Assembly: GCF_021117425.1 (NCBI RefSeq)
Contig: NZ_CP088298.1
Coordinates: forward strand, 930,001 to 994,000
Source of the DNA: Brevibacterium zhoupengii
GTDB lineage: Bacteria > Actinomycetota > Actinomycetes > Actinomycetales > Brevibacteriaceae
Direction of reading: 5' to 3'
DNA length: 64,000 nucleotides
Of the stretch, positions 45,125 through 53,384 are shown piece after piece (the stretch's first letter is position 1; every line of letters begins with the position of its first letter). Under the pieces are notes generated by a model that saw only the letters and a program-made list of their open reading frames with translations, had not been told where the DNA came from and did not search any database. The position numbers and the translations under genes were made by a program.

Positions 45125-46492
45125 TCAGCTCAGCCCCAGAATCGTCGTCGCAATGGTGAAGTAGATGATCAGGCCGGTGGCGTCGCAGAACGTGGAGATG
45201 AATGGATTGGAGAACACCGCCGGATCCGCCCCGACGCGCTTGGCGATGATCGGCATCAGCCCGCCCACGGTCGCGGCCATCATGCACACCGACAGCAGAG
45301 TCAGTCCGATGACCAGCCCGATCGCCCACCCATAGACCAAGCCGGCGACGATGAAGCCCAAAGTGCCGAGCACAGCTCCCAGCAGTGCACCGACTCGCAG
45401 CTCGCGCCAGATGACCTTCCCGAGGTCGCGAATCCGCACCTCGCCCACGGCCAGCGCCCTGGTCACGGTCGTCGCGGCCTGGTTGCCGGTGTTACCGCCC
45501 GTGCCGGTGAGCAACGGGATGAAGAGGGCGAGGATGACGACCTGGTCGAGTCGATCCTCGTAGACCTCGAGGACCTGGACGGTGAGGATCGCGGAAACGG
45601 CGAGGACCAGCAGCCACACGATGCGGCTCTTGACCAAACGGAAGATCGTGCTCGATAGGTAGGACCGGTCGAGGGGTTCGGAGCCGCTGGAGCGGGCGAT
45701 GTCCTCGGCATCTTCCTCATCGACGATGTCGAGGACGTCGTCCATGGTCAGGATCCCGACGAGGCGGTCCTCCTGGTCCACGACCGGCATCGCGATGAGC
45801 CGGTGGGAGAGGAACTCACGGGAGGCGACCTCACGATCGGTCAGCGCCTGCGTGCTGATGGATTCGCGCACCATGTCCCCGACAAGGTCCTCGGATTCGG
45901 CTGCGATGAGGTTACGTAGGGACACCACGCCCAAGAGGACACGACCGACCCCGACGACGGGCAGGAGGTAGACGGTCTCAGGACCGTCGATGCGGGCGCG
46001 GACGACCTCCATCGCTTCGGCGGCGGTCCAGTCCCTGTGGAGGCTGAGCACCTCGGGTGACATGTACCGGCCGATCGCCTTCTTCGGGTAGCCGAGGACC
46101 GCGGTGGTCATCTCCCGTTCTTCGGCATCGAGACCGCTCATCAGCCTGCGGGCGACGTTGGCGGGAAGTTCGCCGAAGAGTTCGGCACGGTCGTCGGGGT
46201 CGAGTCCCTCGACGATGTGGGCGACCTCCGGTTCCCGCAGGCTCTGGATCAGTTCCGCCTGGTAGCCCGGTGGAAGGTTCTCGAAGACTGCGAGTGCGTC
46301 ATCCTTGTCCAGGATGCGGAAGAGGACCGCCGACTGCAGAGGAGTGCTCGTGTGGACGAGGCGGGTCAGTTCGGGGAGCGGAACCTGGTGGGCAAGATCG
46401 GCGATCTCGTCCATCGCGGACCGGTCGATGCGTCCCGTCAGCGCGGATTCGAGGCGGTCGGCCGCCGAGTTCTCCACCGTCATATCAGTCAT
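45125..46492 (-). CDS. mgtE: Magnesium transporter MgtE
   Basis: Homodimeric Mg2+ channel, 455 residues. The N-terminal superhelical MgtE-N domain (about 20-130) contains ENLPPGYQAELIQSL and LDPDDRAELFGELP; two CBS domains (about 135-260) include VGILTMDDVLDIVDEEDAED. The C-terminal five-helix pore domain has LFIPLLTGTGGNTGNQAATTVTRALA. A strong AAGGAGCAG site precedes ATG 46492. The 103 bases upstream hold no M-box riboswitch that I can recognise, so control is probably by the protein's own Mg-sensing domain. Confidence 0.95.
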   Translation of the reverse strand: MTDMTVENSAADRLESALTGRIDRSAMDEIADLAHQVPLPELTRLVHTSTPLQSAVLFRILDKDDALAVFENLPPGYQAELIQSLREPEVAHIVEGLDPDDRAELFGELPANVARRLMSGLDAEEREMTTAVLGYPKKAIGRYMSPEVLSLHRDWTAAEAMEVVRARIDGPETVYLLPVVGVGRVLLGVVSLRNLIAAESEDLVGDMVRESISTQALTDREVASREFLSHRLIAMPVVDQEDRLVGILTMDDVLDIVDEEDAEDIARSSGSEPLDRSYLSSTIFRLVKSRIVWLLVLAVSAILTVQVLEVYEDRLDQVVILALFIPLLTGTGGNTGNQAATTVTRALAVGEVRIRDLGKVIWRELRVGALLGAVLGTLGFIVAGLVYGWAIGLVIGLTLLSVCMMAATVGGLMPIIAKRVGADPAVFSNPFISTFCDATGLIIYFTIATTILGLS

Positions 46493-46595
46493 GACTGCTC
46501 CTTACCGTCCGCGGCCTAGGTGATCGCAGTCCACCCTATGTCACCATGAGACACCAGGCCCAAAGCGGCCCGCTGGTGACGGGTGCGATCGTCAT

Positions 46596-47078
46596 ATGGT
46601 GGGGCACGACAACTACGCGGCGAACTATGCGACCGGGACTCTCACTAAGTGGATCCGACGCTCGACGCTGCTTGCCACTGGAGTGCTCTCCGCAGCCCTG
46701 CTGGCCGGCTACCCGTTTATGCCCGATCTGATCCCCACCCACTTCGACCTTTCGGGCAGGGCCGACAGCTACGGTCCGAGCTGGACGCTGTTCGTCCTCG
46801 TCGGTCTGCTCTGTGTGCTCATCGCCGCAACCTCATGGCTGTCCACGCGGCCGCAGATGCTCAATTTCCCGGTCGTCGTGACCGCAGGGAACGCGCAGTC
46901 CATCTTCCGGGAGTCAGAACGAATGATGGTGTGGGTCTCGGCAGCCCTATTCATCGTCTACCTCGGCAGCGGCATCTCTGTCTGGGGCGGCTACGGCGCC
47001 CCCTTCCTCCTCGCCGGAATCCTCGGCCTGGCAATCGCGACGATCCTCGGGGTCAAACGAACACTTTCGGTCGGCTGA
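46596..47078 (+). CDS. DUF1648/SdpI-like membrane protein
   Basis: 160 residues with four hydrophobic segments. The loop after helix 1 reads PDLIPTHFDLSGRADSYGP, the defining DUF1648 signature seen in SdpI-type immunity proteins and ArsR-linked membrane proteins. There is no ribosome site before ATG 46596, so a leaderless transcript or a slightly later GTG is possible. An ArsR regulator gene follows 57 bases on. The function of this group outside SdpI is unknown. Confidence 0.8.
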   Translation: MVGHDNYAANYATGTLTKWIRRSTLLATGVLSAALLAGYPFMPDLIPTHFDLSGRADSYGPSWTLFVLVGLLCVLIAATSWLSTRPQMLNFPVVVTAGNAQSIFRESERMMVWVSAALFIVYLGSGISVWGGYGAPFLLAGILGLAIATILGVKRTLSVG

Positions 47079-47135
47079 GCCGTCACCTTCACAGTTCGGC
47101 CGAGCCCGAACAGTCAGGGGCATACCATCGAAGCT

Positions 47136-47846
47136 ATGAACAGGAGCCACCCGGAATCGGCACCGAACATCGCCGCACTGGCCTCGGCGATCGCCGACCC
47201 CACCCGCGTCATGATCTGCACGAGCCTCCTCGACGGCAGAGCATGGACGCTCACGGAGCTCTCACGTGCCCTGCAGACGCCGATGTCATCGACGTCCGAA
47301 CATGTCAGCATCCTCATCGCTCGCGGCGTTCTGGCCGAACGGCGGCAGGGCAGGCACCGCTATGTGCAGCTGGCCTCGAGGGACATCGCCGACTGGCTCG
47401 AACACACCGGTGCGCTTGCGGGGGAGCGGATCGAATCGGCTCCGAGCCTGGCGGCCAAGACCCGCGACGGGCACCTCCTTGAGGCACGAACCTGCTACCG
47501 GCACATCGCCGGACGTCTGGGAGTCCAGATCTGGGCGGCAGTCACCGCGAGAGGGTGGGCCGATGGCACGGCGTCCGTGACCGAATCGGGAATTGCCGGC
47601 CTGGCAGTTGAATGGGGAATCGATGTCCCCACCGCGGCCTCAATCTCTCGCCCGCTGACACGAGCCTGCCTCGATTGGACGGAACGACGCACCCACCTCG
47701 GCGGGTGGCTCGGCGACGCCATCTGCGCACAATTCCTCGACCGGGAATGGATCGTCCGCCGCCGCAGCTCTCGCGCACTCACACTCACACCAACCGGTCG
47801 GGACGAACTCGGCTGGATTCTCACCACCGAGGTGACACAGCTATGA
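47136..47846 (+). CDS. ArsR-family helix-turn-helix regulator
   Basis: 236 residues. The winged HTH (about 10-85) reads IAALASAIADPTRVMICTSLLDGRAWTLTELSRALQTPMSSTSEHVSILIARGVL, an ArsR fold without the metal-binding CxC. A long C-terminal part follows, with a possible second winged-helix-like end (SSRALTLTPTGRDELGWIL). It overlaps the next gene by ATGA, so it is co-expressed with the PEP-mutase-like enzyme and probably senses a related metabolite. Confidence 0.88.
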   Translation: MNRSHPESAPNIAALASAIADPTRVMICTSLLDGRAWTLTELSRALQTPMSSTSEHVSILIARGVLAERRQGRHRYVQLASRDIADWLEHTGALAGERIESAPSLAAKTRDGHLLEARTCYRHIAGRLGVQIWAAVTARGWADGTASVTESGIAGLAVEWGIDVPTAASISRPLTRACLDWTERRTHLGGWLGDAICAQFLDREWIVRRRSSRALTLTPTGRDELGWILTTEVTQL

Positions 47847-48673
47847 CCAGCACAACTTCCGACCCGCGCCCGTCCTTCCACCGGCTGCACATACCTGGGG
47901 ACCCGTTCATCCTGCCCTGCGCCTGGGATGTGGCGAGTGCGCGACTGTTCGCCGAGGCGGGTCACCCTGCCGTAGGCACCACCAGTCTGGGTGTGGCCGC
48001 CGGAATCGGCGCCGCCGATGAAGACCGGGCAACGCTGACCGCCATGGTCGCTGTGTTGAGGAGCATCAGACGGGCATTGCCCGAAGCCCTGCTCACCTGC
48101 GATTTCGAAGACGGCTACGGTGACGACCCGGCTGCCGTCACCGACATTCTCCGCGAGGCCTTCTCTGCAGATGGGGCAGGCTCACCACGAGAGGGCGCCG
48201 GCCTGAGGATCGAGGGAATCAACATCGAGGATTCCGCTCGTGGTCGCCTCGTCGAACCACGCGCACTCGCCGCCAAAATCGTTGCGATCAAAGAGACCTT
48301 CCCAGGACTCTTCGTCAATGCCCGGATCGACACTTATTGGACCGGTGAGGATAACCTCGGCGATACTCTCGAGCGGATGCGTTGCTATGCCGATGCCGGG
48401 GCAGACGGGATCTTCGTTCCCGGTGACCTTGATCTGGCCGTCGTCGCACAGATCGTGGACGCGAGTCCGCTGCCGGTCAATGTTCTCGCCAGCCCGCGAT
48501 ACTCACGCACGCAGTTCGCCGAGGTGGGAGTGGCGCGCATCAGCACCGGTTCGCTGCTCTACCGGGCCGCGATCTCAGCGGCAGCGCAGTCACTGAACGG
48601 GCTGAGTGAAGACCGCCCGGCGCAGACAGCGAACGTGCTGACCTACCGGGCGGTCTCGCAGCTGGGCGACTAG
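47843..48673 (+). CDS. Isocitrate lyase/PEP mutase superfamily protein
   Basis: 276 residues, (beta/alpha)8 barrel. Family features: CAWDVASARLFAEAGHPAVGTTS at the N-terminus, DFEDGYGDDP supplying Mg-binding acids, GINIEDSARG and VNARIDTYW. The active-site Cys loop of isocitrate and methylisocitrate lyases (KKCGH) is absent, so PEP phosphonomutase-like or other C-C/P-C chemistry is more likely. ATG 47843 overlaps the ArsR stop. The substrate is unknown. Confidence 0.88.
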   Translation: MTSTTSDPRPSFHRLHIPGDPFILPCAWDVASARLFAEAGHPAVGTTSLGVAAGIGAADEDRATLTAMVAVLRSIRRALPEALLTCDFEDGYGDDPAAVTDILREAFSADGAGSPREGAGLRIEGINIEDSARGRLVEPRALAAKIVAIKETFPGLFVNARIDTYWTGEDNLGDTLERMRCYADAGADGIFVPGDLDLAVVAQIVDASPLPVNVLASPRYSRTQFAEVGVARISTGSLLYRAAISAAAQSLNGLSEDRPAQTANVLTYRAVSQLGD

Positions 48674-48692
48674 CCACAGCTCAGTTCTCGGT

Positions 48693-49076
48693 TCAGTCCT
48701 CGTCCTCGGTCAGCATCTCATCACCGGGACGATTCCCCAGATCAGTCGCGGTGGCGGAATCCGTGGAGAACTCACCGGAGATGTCCGGGGCATCAAGTTC
48801 GTCGCCCTCACCCGAGTCGTCGAGCAGGGCATCATCGGCACCTTCGATGCCTGTGCCCTCGGGGCCATCGGCACCGGGTTCGGCATCGATTGGTTCGACA
48901 TCGAGGTCCGGGTCGAGTTCCGGATCGACGTCATCGGCTTCCGCCTCGGCGGCATTGAGCTCCGGATCATCGAGCTCATCGGCCGTGGGTTCGTCGAGGG
49001 TGGGGTCATCCATCAGTGGTGCACCCATCTCGGGTTCGTCCTGCCACTGTGTCGGATCGTTGGGAATGTCGCTCAT
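48693..49076 (-). CDS. Acidic low-complexity hypothetical protein
   Basis: 127 residues from ATG 49076, which has a GAAGGAGCG site. Asp, Glu, Pro and Gly dominate, and basic residues are almost absent; short repeats of the type DDPTLDEPTADELDDPELN and DVDPELDPDLDVEP run through it. It is predicted to be disordered and soluble, ending TEDED. Similar acidic actinobacterial proteins exist, but I cannot assign a family with certainty. A longer frame to 49229 adds only an Arg/Thr-rich stretch and was rejected. Confidence 0.75.
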   Translation of the reverse strand: MSDIPNDPTQWQDEPEMGAPLMDDPTLDEPTADELDDPELNAAEAEADDVDPELDPDLDVEPIDAEPGADGPEGTGIEGADDALLDDSGEGDELDAPDISGEFSTDSATATDLGNRPGDEMLTEDED

Positions 49077-49155
49077 GATCGCTCCTTCGGTGGTCGTCGT
49101 GTCTGTCGACGCCCACATTGTTGCACGAGCAGCGGGCGGTGCGCAGGTGATGCGA

Positions 49156-50139
49156 TCACCTGCGGTCGTAGCGTTCCTTCCATGTCTGCCAGTCCCAGGC
49201 GCTGAGGAACTCTTCGGCCGCGGCCTCACCCGATCCGATGAGATCGATCTTGTCCGCCAGTGTCAGGTCGAAGTCGGTGCTGCTCTGTGCACCGGTGTCG
49301 ACGAAGATCGTGCGATCGGTGACCGAGGGCTCATCGATATGGCGTCGGTCGTGGGCATTGATCATGGTCGACAGGAGCGAGAGCGCGTATTGGTAGGTGT
49401 TCGCATTGGGCCGCCATTCGGCTTCGGCCGTCGTTCTGGCCGAGAGCATCACTCCCAGGGTGGGCCAGCGTGCAGGCTGGCTGTCTTTGCGATCGAAGAT
49501 GTCGACGGGGAAGTTCGAGAGCAGGCCGCCATCGGCCGCGAGCACCGAGGCACCGCCTGCGGTCTGCGGATCTGCCCCCAGAGAGCGGGGCCGGAAGAAG
49601 AACGGAGTTGCCGCGGACGCACAGACTGCCTCGGCGACCGACTGCGAATCCGGGTCGACGCCCAGTGCCTCGTGGTAGTCCCAGGGCAGTCGGAGCATGC
49701 GACCGCGAGAGACATCGGAGACGATGACGACGAGGCGGTACTGCCGCTCCGGCGGCAGCGCACTGTACGCATCGTGCAGGCGCAGATCGCCCCAGGTTCG
49801 GATGCCCTGTGCGGCGAGGATGTCGTCAAGGAAGTCATAGAGCGCCGAGCCGAGGTACATTCCCTTGTGGAACACAAGTCCCTGGATCTTCCCCAGCCAC
49901 GGCACGAGACGGAAGGCCGGGCTGAGGTCTTCGAAGTCCGTGAAGTCCTTGCCCAAGATCGTTTCGATGAGCTTTTCCGGAGGAATTCCCGCGGCAGTCA
50001 GTGCGCCCACGATCGCACCGGCCGAGGTTCCCGCGATGCGGTTGAAGGAATAGTTCGCCGAGCTCAGCGCATTGACCGCGCCGACGAGGCCGGGAAGTTT
50101 GGCGCCCCCACCTTCGAGGACCAGATCGGTGACGGCCAT
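49156..50139 (-). CDS. Patatin-like phospholipase
   Basis: 327 residues. Oxyanion motif LEGGGAK near residue 10, nucleophile Ser39 in GTSAG and catalytic Asp in the ADGG motif (VLAADGGLLSNFPVD) form the Ser-Asp dyad of patatin lipases, which release fatty acids from lipids. No signal peptide is seen. A GAGGAGGAG site precedes ATG 50139. A terminator hairpin separates it from the upstream SDR gene, so it is probably transcribed alone. Confidence 0.92.
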   Translation of the reverse strand: MAVTDLVLEGGGAKLPGLVGAVNALSSANYSFNRIAGTSAGAIVGALTAAGIPPEKLIETILGKDFTDFEDLSPAFRLVPWLGKIQGLVFHKGMYLGSALYDFLDDILAAQGIRTWGDLRLHDAYSALPPERQYRLVVIVSDVSRGRMLRLPWDYHEALGVDPDSQSVAEAVCASAATPFFFRPRSLGADPQTAGGASVLAADGGLLSNFPVDIFDRKDSQPARWPTLGVMLSARTTAEAEWRPNANTYQYALSLLSTMINAHDRRHIDEPSVTDRTIFVDTGAQSSTDFDLTLADKIDLIGSGEAAAEEFLSAWDWQTWKERYDRR

Positions 50140-50193
50140 GACGCGCTCCTCCTCAGAGACCTCGGTATCCCGGCGACCCCCGTGCCGACGGGG

Positions 50194-50237
50194 CTCCTCT
50201 CATTGTCTACCAGCAGGGGCGGAGACAATGAGAGGAG
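50194..50237 (-). terminator. Terminator hairpin, 15-bp perfect stem
   Basis: CTCCTCTCATTGTCT at 50194-50208 pairs perfectly with AGACAATGAGAGGAG at 50223-50237, with a 14-base loop. It lies just past the 3' end of the minus-strand SDR gene (stop at 50254) and upstream of the patatin gene. Confidence 0.8.
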
Positions 50238-50253
50238 TGGGCCGTGTTGCTGC

Positions 50254-51144
50254 TCAGCGTGGTGCGGGCGCGGACGCAGGGTCGGCGTCATTGAGCTCGG
50301 CGGCCGGTGATGCAGTGTTCTGTTCTGCGATCACTGGGCGGCGGCCGGTGAAGTGATCCATGGTCTTATTGACGCCGAGGAAGTCCATCACCTTGTCGAA
50401 GACCCGTGTGGGCAGCAGTCGCGCCCCGGGCAGGATGCGGACCAGCGACGGCATGACCAGCTGCTCACGACCTGATTCGACGGAGTCCAGGACGTCATTG
50501 GCGACGTTGGTCTCTTCGAGGATGGGCAGGAGACGTGGGAACTTGGTTTTGACGCCTTCGAACATGCCGGTGTTGATGTAGAACGGGCAGACGACGAGGG
50601 TGTTGACGTTGTGACCATCGGCGCGCAGTTCGGCACGCAGCGATTCGGTGAAGCCCACCGCGGCGTACTTGCTTGCCGAGTAGTCGGTCTGCCTCGCTAC
50701 GCCGACCATTCCTGCAGCACTTGAGATGGTGACCACTGTGCCCCGGTCGCGCTCGAGCATTCCGGGCAGGAAGGCACGGGTGACCCAGTACAGGGCGAGG
50801 GTGTTGACATCGTAGACTCGGCGGATCGCGGCCTCATCGGCCTCGAGCAGCTTCGTGCCGGTGACGATTCCGGCGCAGTTGATGAGGACGTCCACGGGAC
50901 CGGTGTCTTCGGCGATTGCTGTGACCTGTTTGGAGTTGCCTACGTTGACGGTGAAGGACCGGGCACTGGTGCCGGTCGCTGCGATCTCGTCGGCAACGCG
51001 CTGTCCGCTCTCTGTTGAGAGATCCCAGATCAGAACCTCCGCTGCTCCACGCGCTGCGGCGTCGAGTGCCATCAGACGGCCGATGCCGCTGCCGGCGCCG
51101 GTGATCAGTACTCGTGCACCTTCGATAGGGGTACCGCGGGTCAT
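50254..51144 (-). CDS. Short-chain dehydrogenase/reductase
   Basis: 296 residues from ATG 51144, chosen because AAAGGAGC lies seven bases upstream; an ATG six codons earlier overlaps that site. It has TGAGSGIG near residue 15, NCAGIV, the catalytic YSASKYAA and a C-terminal extension (KVMDFLGVNKTMDHFTGR) typical of the DHRS/17-beta-HSD11-like and lipid-linked SDRs. It is divergent from the CPBP protease gene. The substrate is unknown. Confidence 0.9.
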   Translation of the reverse strand: MTRGTPIEGARVLITGAGSGIGRLMALDAAARGAAEVLIWDLSTESGQRVADEIAATGTSARSFTVNVGNSKQVTAIAEDTGPVDVLINCAGIVTGTKLLEADEAAIRRVYDVNTLALYWVTRAFLPGMLERDRGTVVTISSAAGMVGVARQTDYSASKYAAVGFTESLRAELRADGHNVNTLVVCPFYINTGMFEGVKTKFPRLLPILEETNVANDVLDSVESGREQLVMPSLVRILPGARLLPTRVFDKVMDFLGVNKTMDHFTGRRPVIAEQNTASPAAELNDADPASAPAPR

Positions 51145-51224
51145 ATTTTTGCTCCTTTGCATCTCGAGTTTCAGCGCATGGTTCGAATGGGGACGCTGTT
51201 ACTGACATCACAATACATGCCATA

Positions 51225-51240
51225 GTTACTGATTCGTAAC
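51225..51240. promoter_or_regulatory. Palindrome GTTAC-N6-GTAAC with repeat of GTTACTGA
   Basis: GTTAC at 51225-51229 and GTAAC at 51236-51240 are perfect mirror halves, and GTTACTGA also occurs at 51198-51205, 27 bases upstream. The elements lie in the 213-base gap between the divergent SDR and CPBP genes, about 80 bases before the SDR start. It looks like a TetR-type operator, with no regulator gene adjacent. Confidence 0.45.
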
Positions 51241-51357
51241 CAGTTGGTCTCTTCTCTTTTCACTCTCCAGAGTGATGTCGGCCCAGACACGTGCCCCCTA
51301 TCGTCGCGGATGGACGGGGCGAACGCTTCCGGTCATCCTATGAATGGAGTCAATGTC

Positions 51358-52200
51358 GTGCGTCTCATCAAACAGCTTGTCGCCGTTGTGGCAGTCACCG
51401 CGCTCGGAGGGGTCGCGGCAAATATCGTTGGAGGAAACGGGGTGTTGGCTCTCCTGGCAGGGCTCATTACTGCAGCCCTGACGCTCGTCGTCTACCGCGC
51501 TGTCGTGCGGCGCACTGAACATCGCTCGGTCGCCGAGGTGTCGTCGGCAGGTGCTCTCCGGGCACTCAGCCTCGGAGCGCTCATCGGCGTCGGACTATTC
51601 TCTCTTGCGATCGCTGCCATTGCGCTCCTCGGTGGGTACACGGTTGATGGGCTCGGATCTCCAGGAGCACTGTTGGGGCTGCTCGGTCTCATGGCAGCAG
51701 CCGCGGTCACTGAGGAAGTGATCTTCCGGGGTGTCCTGTTCCGAGTCGTCGAAGAGCGGACCGGCTCATGGATCGCCATGGTGGTAACCGGACTGGCGTT
51801 CGGCCTCATGCACCTGCTGAACCCCAACGCTTCACTCTTCGGTGCGATCGCCATTGCGGTCGAAGCCGGCTTCATGCTCACCGCCGCCTATATGGCGACA
51901 AGACGACTGTGGGTTCCGATCGGTCTGCATTTCGGATGGAACATAGCTGCTGGCGGAATCTTCAGCACTGAAGTCTCCGGAGCCAATACTCCGCAGGGGC
52001 TGTTGGATGCGACGATGTCAGGCCCGGTGCTCCTCACCGGCGGAGACTTCGGTCCCGAGGGCAGCGTGCTCTCCATTGCAATCTGCATTCTCGCAGGTGC
52101 CGTCTTCGTCTGGATGGCTCATCGACGCGGAACAATACTTCCACCGCGCAGTCGGCGGCAGGTGCCCGAGGCCTCCCCGCCGGTGCTCAGCGAGGGCTGA
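51358..52200 (+). CDS. CPBP-family intramembrane metalloprotease
   Basis: 280 residues from GTG 51358, chosen because GGAGT lies seven bases upstream; in-frame starts at 51340, 51310 and TTG 51244 are alternatives. About eight hydrophobic segments. The Abi/CAAX protease motifs are present: EEVIFRGVLF (catalytic Glu pair and Arg), GLMHLLNP and LHFGWNIAAGG (metal His residues). This class cleaves membrane proteins and, in bacteria, is often tied to bacteriocin immunity or prenyl-protein processing. A bidirectional terminator follows. Confidence 0.88.
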   Translation: MRLIKQLVAVVAVTALGGVAANIVGGNGVLALLAGLITAALTLVVYRAVVRRTEHRSVAEVSSAGALRALSLGALIGVGLFSLAIAAIALLGGYTVDGLGSPGALLGLLGLMAAAAVTEEVIFRGVLFRVVEERTGSWIAMVVTGLAFGLMHLLNPNASLFGAIAIAVEAGFMLTAAYMATRRLWVPIGLHFGWNIAAGGIFSTEVSGANTPQGLLDATMSGPVLLTGGDFGPEGSVLSIAICILAGAVFVWMAHRRGTILPPRSRRQVPEASPPVLSEG

Positions 52201-52227
52201 CTGGGCCTGGGCCGGCTGCGGATACAC

Positions 52228-52255
52228 GAAAACCCTCGCCGAGGCGAGGGTTTTC
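52228..52255. terminator. Bidirectional terminator between CPBP gene and tRNA cluster
   Basis: GAAAACCCTCGCC (52228-52240) and GGCGAGGGTTTTC (52243-52255) are perfect 13-base arms. The A-run/T-run ends give an intrinsic terminator on either strand, serving the protease gene and the minus-strand tRNAs. Confidence 0.9.
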
Positions 52256-52261
52256 ATTGTG

Positions 52262-52337
52262 TGGTGGCTCCGACCGGCGTCGATCCGGTGACCTTTCGAT
52301 TTTCAGTCGAACGCTCTACCAACTGAGCTACAGAGCC
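52262..52337 (-). tRNA. tRNA-Phe (GAA)
   Basis: A full cloverleaf on the minus strand, 76 nt. The acceptor GGCTCTG pairs with CGGAGCC, the D-loop is AGCTCAGTTGGTAGAGC, the anticodon loop is CTGAAAA with GAA, and the T-arm contains GATCGACGCC in place of the commoner TTCGA. CCA is encoded at 52262-52264. It is the last of three same-strand tRNAs. Confidence 0.95.
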
Positions 52338-52405
52338 AAGCCGCCAACATACCGAAGCATGTTGAGAGAAACAAAGGCCCTTCCGAAGAAGAGCCTTGTG
52401 CTCCG

Positions 52406-52479
52406 CGACCCTGACCGGACTCGAACCGGCGACCTCCGCCGTGACAGGGCGGCGCGCTAACCAACTGCGCTACAGGGCC
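52406..52479 (-). tRNA. tRNA-Asp (GTC)
   Basis: 74 nt on the minus strand. The acceptor GGCCCTG pairs with CAGGGTC and the discriminator is G. The D-arm is GCGCAGTTGGTTAGCGC, the anticodon loop contains GTC (CCTGTCACGG), and the T-loop is GTTCGAGTC. CCA is not encoded. Confidence 0.95.
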
Positions 52480-52534
52480 TAACTGGTGTAACTAGTGTAT
52501 CCGTTGTGGTGGCGGACTTTCCAATCCTACACCG

Positions 52535-52607
<73 letters not shown>

Positions 52608-52780
52608 CCAGGTTGTCCTCGGATTCCCCCGGGGCAACGACGTTAAGCTTATCCCAACCGTTTTGCTGAGCGCAAACCGGCAACCCGTGTCCTCGGTCAC
52701 ACTGTTTCGCAGCCCTGCGAAACAGCGATCGAGAGGGCAGTCCACAGCTCCTTCGGAGGCCCTCCGATTAGGCTGGGGGC

Positions 52781-53128
52781 ATGGAAGACCTCAGTGATGA
52801 CGAGTTCGAAACGATCCTTGATGAGGCACTCGACCAGCTTCCCGCGGGGGTGACTGACGAGCTCGACAATGTTGCGCTCTTCGTCGAGGACCGGCCCGAG
52901 GATGGGAACACGCACCTGCTGGGCCTCTATGACGGAACGCCCGTGGGGGAGCGGGGAATCTCGGGCCTCGAGCTGCCGGACAACATCTTCCTCTACCGCG
53001 ACAATCTCGTCTCCTTTGCCGAGGACCGCGATCACCTGCGCAGCGAAATCGTCATCACCATCGTCCACGAGATCGCGCACTTCTATGGAATCGACGACGA
53101 ACGCCTCCACGAGATCGGCTGGGGCTGA
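52781..53128 (+). CDS. Minimal zinc metallopeptidase family protein
   Basis: 115 residues, one compact domain. The zincin motif HEIAH (His96, Glu97, His100) and a further His110 (RLHEIGWG) supply the zinc ligands. The N-terminal half is acidic, starting MEDLSDDEFETILDEALDQLP, as in the small actinobacterial COG3824-type proteins. A GGGGG run precedes ATG 52781. The proteolytic target is unknown. Confidence 0.88.
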   Translation: MEDLSDDEFETILDEALDQLPAGVTDELDNVALFVEDRPEDGNTHLLGLYDGTPVGERGISGLELPDNIFLYRDNLVSFAEDRDHLRSEIVITIVHEIAHFYGIDDERLHEIGWG

Positions 53129-53275
53129 ACCCAGGCGCCCCTCCGCAGTCCCCGCAGGCGACGGTGAAGTCCAGCGTCATCCCAGGTCGTAGGCGGTGAC
53201 AGGAGGTTCATCCGCCCTCATTGATTGGCGCTCGAGCCTGGACTTCGCTTATTGTGGGCGGGTACCCATCAGCAC

Positions 53276-53354
53276 TCGATACAACATTCCGTCCGTATCG
53301 ACGCGGGAACACAGGGACGAAAGTCCCGGGCAGAAATGCTCCGCGTGTCCCCGC
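53276..53354 (+). ncRNA. Candidate structured RNA in the ybaK leader: hairpin plus three-way junction
   Basis: The 256-base gap before ybaK holds a compact fold. Hairpin P0 pairs TCGATAC (53276-53282) with GTATCGA (53295-53301). Two bases later an outer stem pairs 53303-53312 with 53345-53354 (nine of ten positions) and encloses two hairpins: GGGAC-GAAA-GTCCC (53314-53327) and GGGCA-GAAA-TGCTC (53328-53341). Both have GNRA tetraloops, forming a three-way junction. It ends 12 bases before the AGGAGG of ybaK (53367-53372), the position of a riboswitch or cis-regulator. It matches no class I know; an independent small RNA is also possible. Confidence 0.55.
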
Positions 53355-53384
53355 AGATTTACGGGCAGGAGGCACGACCCCTTT

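Noticed and set aside
46493..46595. M-box magnesium riboswitch before mgtE
   Set aside because: Only 103 bases are available and I see no extended helices matching the class.
53276..53354. Reading the ybaK leader RNA as T-box, RNase P, SRP or a known riboswitch
   Set aside because: The T-box specifier and UGGN motif, the RNase P conserved cores and the SRP GGAAG motif are all missing.
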